Of a stretch of DNA of 64,000 bases, positions 44,209-52,973 are shown piece after piece; position 1 is the stretch's first letter; each line of letters begins with the position of its first letter. The notes under the pieces are model-generated. The model did not search any database. It was not told the DNA's origin and saw nothing but the letters and a program-made list of their open reading frames with translations. The stretch comes from Pseudoneobacillus sp042683745. GTDB taxonomy: Bacteria > Bacillota > Bacilli > Bacillales > Cytobacillaceae. The stretch is taken from contig NZ_JBHUJX010000023.1 of NCBI RefSeq assembly GCF_042683745.1, positions 19,439 to 83,438 of the forward strand. The letters are read 5' to 3'. The position numbers and the translations under genes were made by a program.

Positions 44209-45920
44209 GGTTTCACCCCGATCATTTCATGTAAACCTTTCCCTGGCGCTACCATTGGATAGACTTTTTCATTAGGGTTGACACAACAATCAATTAAGAC
44301 AGGCAAGCGATCCATTAATACTTTTGAAAATACTCGTTCTGCTTCTTCTTTCGTTTTAACCCTAACGGCTCTTACTCCATACGATTCTGCTAGTTTTACA
44401 AAATCTGGTTGGAAAGAGAAAATGGAATGTGAAAATCGTTTTTCATAAAAGGTTTCCTGCCATTGCCGAACCATCCCAAGTGATCCATTATTGACGATCA
44501 CTATTTTTACAGGTAACTCCCATTCTTTTAATAAAATGAGTTCCTGAAGAGTCATTTGAAAACCACCATCACCAACAATTGAAACGACTGTTGCATCAGG
44601 TTCTGCTAACTGTGCACCAATCGCTGCGGGAAATCCAAAACCCATTGTCCCTAATCCACCAGAGGTAACCCAGCGATTCGGTTTTGAAAAAGCATAATAT
44701 TGTGCCGCCCACATTTGATGCTGACCAACGTCCGTCGTAACAATGGCATCACCATTCGTATATTTATGAACAAGTTCTATTAATTGCTGTGGTGAAAAAT
44801 GTTCCACACTATCGTTATACCAATATGGACGAGAATTTTTATTGTTTTCTAAATGTTCTAACCATTTCGTTAATTGTGGACCTTGTACTGTTTGCCTCAA
44901 AAGCTTTTGTAAAACGTCCTTTGCATCTCCCACAATCGGAATCTGCGACTCGACATTTTTACCGATTTCAGATGGATCGATATCAATATGAGCAACCTTT
45001 GCCGATGGAGCAAATGTTTTTAAATTACCTGTTAATCGGTCATCGAAACGGGCACCAATATTGATTAACAAATCGCATTCATATAAAGCCATATTGGCTG
45101 TATAGCAACCGTGCATGCCGGCCATTCCTAAAAAAAGTCGGTGCTCGGCTGGAAATCCACCTAATCCTAAAAGAGTATGGATGACTGGTATCTCATATTG
45201 TTCTGCAAAGGAAACCAATTCCTCATTAGCCTTTGCATGTAGAACACCTGCGCCAGCTAAAATGACAGGTTTTTTAGAACCCCTTAAAGAATCTAAAAGG
45301 TTTTGAATCTGTAACGGATTCGGTTCTACCGATGGTTGATAACCAGCTAACTCGACATCTACATGTTGTAATGGAGAGGTGAAAAGAGCAGCTAAATCTT
45401 TAGGAATATCAACTAGAACAGGACCAGGTCTTCCGGTTGTTGCAATGTGAAAAGCCTCTTTCACAATTCTAGGAAGATCCTCTATTCTTTTCACTTGATA
45501 ATTATGTTTCGTAATCGGTGTAGTGATTCCTACGACATCGGCTTCTTGAAAAGCATCTGTTCCAATTACTTGTGAAGCAACTTGCCCTGTAAATACGACA
45601 AGGGGCAATGAATCCATCATGGCGTCAGCAATACCTGTGACTAAATTAGTTGCACCTGGACCTGAAGTCGCTACGACTACACCTGGCTTTCCGGAAACAC
45701 GAGAATAGCCTTCAGCTGCATGGATGGCTCCTTGTTCATGGCGCGCAAGGATATGCTTTATCGGAGATTTGTATAATGCATCATAAATGGATAATACAGC
45801 CCCACCTGGATAGCCAAATAATATTTCTACATTTTCCTGCTTTAAGGCTTGGATAAAAAGGTCTGCTCCATTTAGCTTCGAACCTTCCAATTCAACCGTT
45901 GCCATAACTTTCGATCTCAT
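44205..45920 (-). CDS. ilvB: Acetolactate synthase large subunit
   Basis: 571 residues, a thiamine-diphosphate enzyme: the activating Glu is in HEQGAIHAAEGYSR, the pyrophosphate motif in VGDGGFQMTLQEL..NNGSLGMV. It condenses pyruvate (or 2-oxobutanoate plus pyruvate) to acetohydroxy acids. Its size and the presence of ilvH mark it as the biosynthetic type. RBS AAAGGAG before ATGCG. Confidence 0.95.
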   Translation of the reverse strand: MRSKVMATVELEGSKLNGADLFIQALKQENVEILFGYPGGAVLSIYDALYKSPIKHILARHEQGAIHAAEGYSRVSGKPGVVVATSGPGATNLVTGIADAMMDSLPLVVFTGQVASQVIGTDAFQEADVVGITTPITKHNYQVKRIEDLPRIVKEAFHIATTGRPGPVLVDIPKDLAALFTSPLQHVDVELAGYQPSVEPNPLQIQNLLDSLRGSKKPVILAGAGVLHAKANEELVSFAEQYEIPVIHTLLGLGGFPAEHRLFLGMAGMHGCYTANMALYECDLLINIGARFDDRLTGNLKTFAPSAKVAHIDIDPSEIGKNVESQIPIVGDAKDVLQKLLRQTVQGPQLTKWLEHLENNKNSRPYWYNDSVEHFSPQQLIELVHKYTNGDAIVTTDVGQHQMWAAQYYAFSKPNRWVTSGGLGTMGFGFPAAIGAQLAEPDATVVSIVGDGGFQMTLQELILLKEWELPVKIVIVNNGSLGMVRQWQETFYEKRFSHSIFSFQPDFVKLAESYGVRAVRVKTKEEAERVFSKVLMDRLPVLIDCCVNPNEKVYPMVAPGKGLHEMIGVKP

Positions 45921-45965
45921 ATGAATCTCCTTTCTCTACCGGAATATAAAATTTGTAACGCATCA

Positions 45966-47633
45966 TTAAATTTTTAAAATTCCACCCGTGCTTGCTGAAG
46001 TAACTAGTTTCGAATATCTCGCTAAATAGCCTTTTTTAATCTTTGGCTCTGGTTGTTGCCAATTCATCTTTCTTGCAATTAATTCTTCTTCGGGAATTAA
46101 AAGTGAAATGGTTCTATTTACTAAATCGATCAATATGGAATCACCATTTTCAACATAAGCGATCGGTCCACCTTCAGCCGCTTCTGGTGAAATATGTCCG
46201 ATTGATATTCCTCTTGATGCACCTGAGAAACGTCCGTCAGTAATCAGTGCCACGTCCTTTTCAAGACCCCTACCGGCAATCGCTGCAGTTGGTGCGAGCA
46301 TTTCCGGCATTCCCGGTCCTCCCTTTGGACCTTCGTATCTGATGACGACAACATGCCCTGCCTTCACTTCACCACTTTCGATCCCTACTAATGCTTCATC
46401 CTGAGATTCGTATACAATGGCCTCACCTTTAAAGGTCTTGATAGCTGGATCAACTGCCCCTACCTTGATAACACATCCATCAGTAGCAACATTGCCGAAT
46501 AAAATCGATAAGCCTCCAACAGGACTATAGGCAGTTTCCTTTGTGCGAATCACATCATCATTTAAGATTTTGGCATCCTTTACATTCTCATATAGCGTTT
46601 TTCCTGTTACGGTGATTCGATCTGGGTGAACCGCACCTTCCATTTCGCAAAGCTGCTTTATGATTGCACTTACACCACCAGCATAATGGACATCTTGCAT
46701 CGAATAATCGGATGCTGGGCTAATTTTAGACAAATAAGGAATTCGTTTCGCTACTTCATTAATTTGATTTAAGTCATAATCAATTTCAGCTTCATTCGCA
46801 ATCGCTAATGTATGTAGAACGGTATTTGTCGACCCGCCCATTGCCATATCAAGAGCGAACGCATCATCAATCGTTTCTTTTGTTATAATGTCTCGTGGTT
46901 TAATGTCTTTTTTAATCATTTCCACTAAATATTTAGCCGCATCATAGATCAATTGATGGCGTTCTTTTGAAGTAGCAACAAGTGTTCCATTCCCCGGAAG
47001 AGCCACTCCGAGCATTTCCATAAGTGAATTCATTGAGTTGGCTGTAAACATTCCCGAACATGAACCGCATGTTGGACAAGCATTTTTTTCAATATCGAGT
47101 AATTCCTCTTCCGACATTCTTCCTGATTGATAAGCTCCTACACCTTCAAACACGGATACTAATGATAACGGCTTACCAGTACTCGAAACGCCCGCCTCCA
47201 TTGGGCCACCTGAAACAAAGATAGAAGGGACATTTGTTCGAACCGCTGCCATCAGCATACCTGGCGTAATCTTGTCGCAATTGGGAATGTAGAAGACTCC
47301 ATCAAACCAATGAGCATTGATCACGGTTTCTGCTGAATCTGCGATAAGCTCCCTACTAGGTAGAGAATATCTCATGCCGATATGGCCCATCGCGATTCCA
47401 TCATCGACACCAATCGTATTAAATTCAAACGGAATTCCACCAGCTTCTCTAATCGCATCTTTTACAACATCTGCAAACTGCCTAAGGTGAACATGTCCCG
47501 GTATAATGTCAATATACGAGTTACAAACCCCGATGAATGGTTTATCAAGATCCTTTAGTTTCACACCTGTTGCATAAAGTAGGCTTCTATGAGGAGCTCG
47601 GTCGACCCCCTTCTTAATCATGTCACTGCGCAC
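45966..47633 (-). CDS. ilvD: Dihydroxy-acid dehydratase
   Basis: 555 residues. Fe-S cluster cysteines lie in IPNCDKITPGML and ACPTCGSCSGMF; the C-terminal GRFSGASRGISIGH is conserved. Start is GTG 47633, with GGGGGG seven bases before; the in-frame ATG four codons later lacks spacing. It forms branched-chain oxo acids. Second gene of the operon, 12 bases after ilvE. Confidence 0.95.
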   Translation of the reverse strand: MRSDMIKKGVDRAPHRSLLYATGVKLKDLDKPFIGVCNSYIDIIPGHVHLRQFADVVKDAIREAGGIPFEFNTIGVDDGIAMGHIGMRYSLPSRELIADSAETVINAHWFDGVFYIPNCDKITPGMLMAAVRTNVPSIFVSGGPMEAGVSSTGKPLSLVSVFEGVGAYQSGRMSEEELLDIEKNACPTCGSCSGMFTANSMNSLMEMLGVALPGNGTLVATSKERHQLIYDAAKYLVEMIKKDIKPRDIITKETIDDAFALDMAMGGSTNTVLHTLAIANEAEIDYDLNQINEVAKRIPYLSKISPASDYSMQDVHYAGGVSAIIKQLCEMEGAVHPDRITVTGKTLYENVKDAKILNDDVIRTKETAYSPVGGLSILFGNVATDGCVIKVGAVDPAIKTFKGEAIVYESQDEALVGIESGEVKAGHVVVIRYEGPKGGPGMPEMLAPTAAIAGRGLEKDVALITDGRFSGASRGISIGHISPEAAEGGPIAYVENGDSILIDLVNRTISLLIPEEELIARKMNWQQPEPKIKKGYLARYSKLVTSASTGGILKI

Positions 47634-47645
47634 AATCTTTTCCCC

Positions 47646-48551
47646 CTATCCTGCATGTACATTTTGCTGTTCGTAAACTTTTACTCCATCTTCCACAACA
47701 GTTTTTCTAAATTCTTCTAAAAGTCTGTTCGTGTAGTTCCCTGGTTTGCCCTCACCAATTGACCTGCCATCCACCTTCACTACCGCAATTACCTCAACTG
47801 CCGTTCCAGTTAAAAAGACTTCATCGGCTGTGTATACATCATGTCTTGTAAATACCTGCTCTTTCATTGGGAAGCCAAGCTTTACAGCCAATTCCATGAT
47901 CACGTTTCTCGTAATTCCCTCTAACGCCCCGACGTAACCAGGTGGAGTAAAGATTTCACCATTTTTAACGATGAAAACATTATCCGCAGAGCCTTCAGCT
48001 ACATATCCTTGGTCATTCAACATTAGTGCTTCGCTAACACCAGCCAAATTGGCTTCGATTCGGACAAGAATATTGTTTAAATAATTTAATGATTTCACTT
48101 TAGGTGAAAGAACATCTGACCGATTTCTTCGTGTTGCTACGGAGACGATATCGATTCCCGTTTCATATAGTTTTTTTGGAAATAATGCTAATTCTTCAGC
48201 GATAACAATTACCTGTGGACGGGCACATGAAGATGGATCTAAACCTAAATTCCCGACACCCCTTGAAACAACCACTCGAATATATGCATTTTGTAGATTG
48301 TTTTTTCTCAAAGTCTCTACAACAAGCTCACTCATTTCTTGTTTGCTATAATGGATATCTAGCATAATTGATTTCGCAGAATCATAAAGGCGATCCACAT
48401 GCTCTTTTAGTCGAAAAACATTTCCTTCATACACTCGAATTCCTTCGAATACTCCATCACCGTATAAAAATCCGTGATCATACACAGAAACAACAGCATC
48501 TTTCTTGCTAACAAAACGGTCATTTAAATAAATCCATTGTTCACTCATCAT
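47646..48551 (-). CDS. ilvE: Branched-chain amino acid aminotransferase
   Basis: 301 residues of fold-type IV, resembling Bacillus YbgE-type BCAT. The PLP lysine is Lys153 in SPKVKSLNYLNN; EGSADNVFIVKNGE and FLTGTAVEV complete the site, with GVFEGIRVYEG near 34-44. It is the first gene of ilvEDBHCA. The T-box leader ends about 85 bases upstream. RBS GAGGAATG. Confidence 0.92.
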   Translation of the reverse strand: MMSEQWIYLNDRFVSKKDAVVSVYDHGFLYGDGVFEGIRVYEGNVFRLKEHVDRLYDSAKSIMLDIHYSKQEMSELVVETLRKNNLQNAYIRVVVSRGVGNLGLDPSSCARPQVIVIAEELALFPKKLYETGIDIVSVATRRNRSDVLSPKVKSLNYLNNILVRIEANLAGVSEALMLNDQGYVAEGSADNVFIVKNGEIFTPPGYVGALEGITRNVIMELAVKLGFPMKEQVFTRHDVYTADEVFLTGTAVEVIAVVKVDGRSIGEGKPGNYTNRLLEEFRKTVVEDGVKVYEQQNVHAG

Positions 48552-48634
48552 ACATTCCTCATTTCAGATTATTTTTTTTCATAACATTTCAAACGGATCG
48601 TAATTGACTTAAAAACCCCCTTTCTTTTTTTGAA

Positions 48635-48921
48635 AAACAAAAAAACTCGCCCCTAAAATAGGGACGAGTTTAGCTCGCGATACCACCCTAGTTCCGTTTA
48701 TGTATAGAAAATACACTTACGGCACTCGATCAACGTACAATCATACGTGTTCCTTTGTAACGGGGGACCACCCGGCAATCCTTACTTAACTTTCAGCATT
48801 GCATCTCGGAGATGATTTTCGGATAAGTTCTGAACATCGGCTCGCACCAAATACCGACTCTCTGTAGAACAGGGCGCTTATCTTACTCTTCTCGTCATCA
48901 ATTTTATTTTTCAAAATTTAT
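48635..48921 (-). promoter_or_regulatory. T-box riboswitch of the ilv operon, specifier read as ATC (Ile)
   Basis: Stem I (GAGAAGAGTAAGATAAGCGC) closes with GATAAG/CTTATC. The 3' side of the specifier loop reads GAAA-ATC-A with ATC at 48816-48814. A CTC (Leu) lies five bases further but is in a less usual position. The T-box AGGGTGGTATCGCG is at 48689-48676; the terminator AACTCGTCCCTA/TAGGGGCGAGTT plus T7 is at 48635-48668. Confidence 0.88.
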
Positions 48922-48929
48922 TAAGACTA

Positions 48930-48958
48930 AAATTAACAGGTTAAAAAAACTTTGTCAA
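48930..48958 (-). promoter_or_regulatory. Promoter of the ilv operon
   Basis: TTGACA (48958-48953), a 17-base spacer and TAATTT (48935-48930) just upstream of the T-box leader. Confidence 0.7.
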
Positions 48959-48960
48959 AC

Positions 48961-49163
48961 CCTTTTTTATATTTTTTTTGAATCTCTTACATATAAAAAT
49001 CATTTTTCGAAAAATATTTATGCTGTAAAAATGTATTTTAATATTATTCCAAAAAAACAATTTTAGAGCATTATAGATTTTATTACGAGTAATAATTCCA
49101 ATTTATGAACGTTCAATTTTCATTGATAAGATTCTAAATCCTTCTATCAGTTCTAGCATCCCC
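48961..49163. other. Intergenic stretch between the ABC operon end and the ilv promoter
   Basis: AT-rich. AAATCATTTTTCGAAAAATA can fold weakly and may end the long peptide operon. No strong terminator seen. Confidence 0.35.
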
Positions 49164-50120
49164 TTAATATAAATGACAAGCTACTGCTCGACCTTGCACA
49201 TCCTTTAAGATAGGTCTATCTGTTCTACAGATATCAGTTGAATGTTCACAGCGGGGATGGAACTTACAACCCGTTGGAGGATGAAGTGGTGATGGAAGCT
49301 CACCTTTTAATATAATTCTTTCTTTTTGTTCATCGGGGTCTGTCCTTGGAATCGCCGATATTAAGGCTTGAGTATATGGATGTAAAGGTTCCTCGAAAAG
49401 CAAATCTTTCTCTGCCATTTCAACCATTTCCCCTAAATACATTACAGCCACTTTATGAGCAATATGTTCAACTACCCCTAAATCATGGGAAATAAATATA
49501 TATGACAACCCAAGTTCATCCTGCAAATCCTGTAGTAAATTTAATATTTGAGATTGAACTGAAACATCTAAAGCTGACACTGGTTCGTCAGCAACAACTA
49601 TACTTGGTCTGAGGATAATTGCCCTAGCAATACAAATCCTTTGCCGTTGACCACCAGAAAATTCATGAGGATACCTACTCAAGTAACTTTCAGGCAGACC
49701 AACTAATTCGATCGTTTTCTTGAGTAATTCACTTCTCTTGTCTTTTGAGACATTATGAGCAATTAATGGTTCATTTAAAATTTCACCTATCGTTAATTTA
49801 GGGTTCATAGAATCCATAGGGTCTTGAAATACCATTTGAATATCCTTACGTAATTCTTTCATATCTTTTTTATTTAATTTCGTAATGTCTTTACCTTTAA
49901 ATAAAACCTCACCCTTCGTAGGTTCGATTAAACGCAATAGGCATCTACCAGTTGTTGATTTCCCGCAACCTGACTCCCCAACGATTCCAATAGTTTCTCC
50001 AGCATTTAATTTAAAACTTACCCCATTAACTGCATAGACATAATTTTGAGGTTTAAACCATTCTTTTTTGACTAAAAATTTCTTCTCTAAGCCTGAAACC
50101 TCAAGCAATGTTGACATCAT
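49164..50120 (-). CDS. Peptide ABC transporter ATP-binding protein, OppF/DppF-like
   Basis: 318 residues, with GGAGG seven bases before ATG 50120. Walker A is GESGCGKST, the signature SGGQRQR, Walker B IVVADEPVSALD, and the C-terminal oligopeptide domain ends CKFHPRCEHSTDICRTDRP, the four-Cys-type motif of Opp/Dpp ATPases. It pairs with the upstream ATPase, whose stop overlaps its start (ATGA). The long final segment includes PLHPPTG, common to this subfamily. Confidence 0.9.
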   Translation of the reverse strand: MMSTLLEVSGLEKKFLVKKEWFKPQNYVYAVNGVSFKLNAGETIGIVGESGCGKSTTGRCLLRLIEPTKGEVLFKGKDITKLNKKDMKELRKDIQMVFQDPMDSMNPKLTIGEILNEPLIAHNVSKDKRSELLKKTIELVGLPESYLSRYPHEFSGGQRQRICIARAIILRPSIVVADEPVSALDVSVQSQILNLLQDLQDELGLSYIFISHDLGVVEHIAHKVAVMYLGEMVEMAEKDLLFEEPLHPYTQALISAIPRTDPDEQKERIILKGELPSPLHPPTGCKFHPRCEHSTDICRTDRPILKDVQGRAVACHLY

Positions 50121-51094
50121 ATTACTTCCTCCATGCTCTGATAAAGCCAGCATTTGCAAAAAGTTGTTGGCTCAAGTTCTAATAAGGGAGGTTCATCTGA
50201 ATAGCAAATATCAAGTGCACTTGAGCATCGATCTGCAAAGCGGCATCCCACAGGAAATTGATCTGGTGTCGGTACTTGACCAGATATTGATTTTAAACGG
50301 CTGCGACCTTTAGATTGTTGAGGAGTAGATTGAATTAATCCGATTGTATAAGGGTGTCTTGGTTTCCTTAGTAAAGTTCGGGTATCTGTCATTTCTACTA
50401 CTTGACCCGCATACATGACAACGACTCTGTCACATATTTCGGCTACCACACCAAGGTCATGTGTGATAAGTAATATAGACATATTTAAGCTGTCTTTTAA
50501 TATTTTTAGTAAATCTAATATTTGTGCCTGAATCGTTACATCTAGTGCAGTTGTAGGCTCATCAGCAATGAGAATAGCAGGATTACAAGCAATGGCCATT
50601 GCAATCATAACTCTTTGTTTCATTCCACCAGATAAACGATGTGGGTATTCATGAAAAATATTACTTGAACGTGATATTCCAACTTTTTCAAGAAGATCAA
50701 CTACTTTATTTTTTAATTTTTCTCCTCTTATATTTTCATGTTTTTGAATAATTTCCCCAATTTGTTTTCCTATTGTTAATAAGGGATTAAGAGAATTCAT
50801 AGGATCTTGAAAAATCATAGAAATCTCACTCCCTCTAATTCTTCGAAGCTCTTTCTCACTTTGATCGAGTAGATTATTATTCTTATATAAAATCTCACCT
50901 TGGGATTTGCCATTTTTCCCAAGTAATTGAAGGATCGATAATGATGTTACGCTTTTTCCGCAACCTGATTCGCCAACTATCCCTAATACCTCTCCTTCGT
51001 TCAACTTAAAATCTACTCGGTCTACTACGGTTATAGATTCTTTTTTACTTTGAAATCGTGTCGTTAAACCCTTCACCTCTAACACATAAGACAT
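50117..51094 (-). CDS. Peptide ABC transporter ATP-binding protein, OppD/DppD-like
   Basis: 325 residues. Walker A GESGCGKSVTSLS, signature LSGGMKQRVMIAMA, Walker B LIADEPTTALDVT. The C-terminal domain has CRFADRCSSALDICYSDEPP. It forms the heteromeric ATPase pair with the next gene. RBS AAAGGGG. Confidence 0.9.
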   Translation of the reverse strand: MSYVLEVKGLTTRFQSKKESITVVDRVDFKLNEGEVLGIVGESGCGKSVTSLSILQLLGKNGKSQGEILYKNNNLLDQSEKELRRIRGSEISMIFQDPMNSLNPLLTIGKQIGEIIQKHENIRGEKLKNKVVDLLEKVGISRSSNIFHEYPHRLSGGMKQRVMIAMAIACNPAILIADEPTTALDVTIQAQILDLLKILKDSLNMSILLITHDLGVVAEICDRVVVMYAGQVVEMTDTRTLLRKPRHPYTIGLIQSTPQQSKGRSRLKSISGQVPTPDQFPVGCRFADRCSSALDICYSDEPPLLELEPTTFCKCWLYQSMEEVI

Positions 51095-51131
51095 AAATTA
51101 TCCCCTTTGGCATATATTTGCTTCATTCTAT

Positions 51132-52031
51132 TTAATCCAATGATTTCGGATCAAAGATGTCTCGGAGTGCATCACCTAGAAAATTGACTGTAAATACAAC
51201 TATAGTGATTGCAACACCAGGAAAAATTGACAGCCACCATGCCTCGTAAATATAATTCTTTCCTTCACTCAACATCGTTCCCCATTCGGGTGTAGGTGGT
51301 TGTGCACCTAAACCAATAAAGCTAAGTGCAGCCGTATCTAATATTGCGACACCAATGAATAAAGAGGTATAAACAAATAATATTCCAGCAATGTTTGGTA
51401 TGAATTGTCTTCGGAGTATCCAGCTATTGGAACTGCCAATGGATTTGCTAGCTTCTACAAATCCCGAGCTTTTTATCGTCAACGCTGCACTTCTAGTTAA
51501 TCGAGCAAAACTAGGAATGGATGCTATACCAACAGCAATCATAGCATTAGTAAGACTAGGGCCTAATATAGCAACAATAGCTAATGCCAAAATAATGCTT
51601 GGAAGCGCAAGTAAGACATCCATTATCCTCATTAAAATATTGTCAACAATTCCTCCAACATAAGCACTAATTAATCCAATCGATGTTCCAATTACAAACG
51701 TAATACATACTGCCAATAAGGAAACGGTAAGCGTAACACGAGTTCCATATAACAAACGAGATAAGACATCTCTTCCTAATGCATCTGTTCCTAATAAATA
51801 TTCCTTACTTGGCGGTTGCAATAGTGCATCATAAAAAGGTTCTTCAGGATTGTATGGCGCAAGAATTGGTGCAAGTATACCTATTAGTGCAAAAATAAAA
51901 AGTAAAAAAATGCTGTATTTTGCACGTCTATCTTTTAGCATTTTTTCGACTGATTTCATTTTGAACTTTCTATCTGATCTAGGGATCGCTTGAGATGATA
52001 ATGGTTTAAATGCCTCACTAAGTTTTGCCAT
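51132..52031 (-). CDS. Peptide ABC transporter permease, DppC/OppC-like
   Basis: 299 residues with six membrane helices. The N-terminal OppC segment (KMLKDRRAKYSIFLLFIFAL) and HPLGTDALGRDVLSRLLYGTR-type loop (here LLGTDALGRDVLSRL) are diagnostic; the EAA motif VEASKSIGSSNSWILRRQFI docks on the ATPases. It ends FLGDALRDIFDPKSLD. Overlaps its operon context with a four-base gap from the B permease. Confidence 0.9.
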   Translation of the reverse strand: MAKLSEAFKPLSSQAIPRSDRKFKMKSVEKMLKDRRAKYSIFLLFIFALIGILAPILAPYNPEEPFYDALLQPPSKEYLLGTDALGRDVLSRLLYGTRVTLTVSLLAVCITFVIGTSIGLISAYVGGIVDNILMRIMDVLLALPSIILALAIVAILGPSLTNAMIAVGIASIPSFARLTRSAALTIKSSGFVEASKSIGSSNSWILRRQFIPNIAGILFVYTSLFIGVAILDTAALSFIGLGAQPPTPEWGTMLSEGKNYIYEAWWLSIFPGVAITIVVFTVNFLGDALRDIFDPKSLD

Positions 52032-52035
52032 CTCT

Positions 52036-52971
52036 TTATCTTTCCTCCCTTACACTCAGATCAACGCGAGGATCTATCATCCCATACATAACATCCACTA
52101 ATATATTTATGGATACATAAACAAAACCCATAAAAAGAATAGTTCCCTGAATAAGCGGGAAATCTCTAGAACTGATTGCCCCTATAGCAAGTGTTCCAAG
52201 ACCTGGCCAATTAAAAACCTGTTCAATAATAACCGTTCCACCTAAAAGGGCAGCCATTTGTAAACCAATAACCGTGACCACAGGTATCAAAACATTCCTA
52301 AGAGCATGACGAAAAAGTATATGTCGTTCTTCTAAACCTTTTGCTTTTGCTGTTCTAATAAAGTCATTTGAAAGAACTTCTACCATTCCATTACGTGTAA
52401 GCCTACTAATCATCGTTGAAGCAACGACACCTAATGCGATGGATGGTAATACTAAATCCTTTATTCCAGTACCTTCTGCAATCGGAAACCAATTTAACTT
52501 GACAGAAAATATCATCACTAACAATAAACTGAACCAAAACCCAGGTATTGAAACACCAAGCGTAGCCAGACTCATAAAAAATTTATCAATAAAGGTATCT
52601 TTAAACTTTGCCGCTAAAATGCCAGTCGAAATTCCTAATATAAAGGCAATAAATATTCCTGAAAATGCTAACTTTATTGTTTCGGGAAATCGATCGGTAA
52701 TCTCAATAATGACAGGTCTACCTGTCTTTAAGGATGTTCCAAAATCTCCTTGAATAACATTCCTAATATATTCGGAATATTGTACCAAAAGGGGCTCATC
52801 AAGCCCCAAATGGTTTGTTAGTCTTTCTACTTCTTCAATTGTGGCATTATTACCAAGAATCATCTTTACCGGATCTCCAGGAATTAAATGGATTAACAGA
52901 AAGGAGAAAATTGAAATTCCGAAAATTACGACAATTCCAGCTAGTATTCTATTTACCAAATATTGTTTCAT
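52036..52971 (-). CDS. Peptide ABC transporter permease, DppB/OppB-like
   Basis: 311 residues from ATG 52971, immediately after the binding-protein gene (RBS GGTGA overlaps the end of that gene). Six helices; the N-terminus MKQYLVNRILAGIVVIFGIS, DPVKMILG and the EAA loop FIRTAKAKGLEERHILFRHA mark it as the B subunit. Forms the channel with the C permease. Confidence 0.9.
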   Translation of the reverse strand: MKQYLVNRILAGIVVIFGISIFSFLLIHLIPGDPVKMILGNNATIEEVERLTNHLGLDEPLLVQYSEYIRNVIQGDFGTSLKTGRPVIIEITDRFPETIKLAFSGIFIAFILGISTGILAAKFKDTFIDKFFMSLATLGVSIPGFWFSLLLVMIFSVKLNWFPIAEGTGIKDLVLPSIALGVVASTMISRLTRNGMVEVLSNDFIRTAKAKGLEERHILFRHALRNVLIPVVTVIGLQMAALLGGTVIIEQVFNWPGLGTLAIGAISSRDFPLIQGTILFMGFVYVSINILVDVMYGMIDPRVDLSVREER

Positions 52972-52973
52972 AC

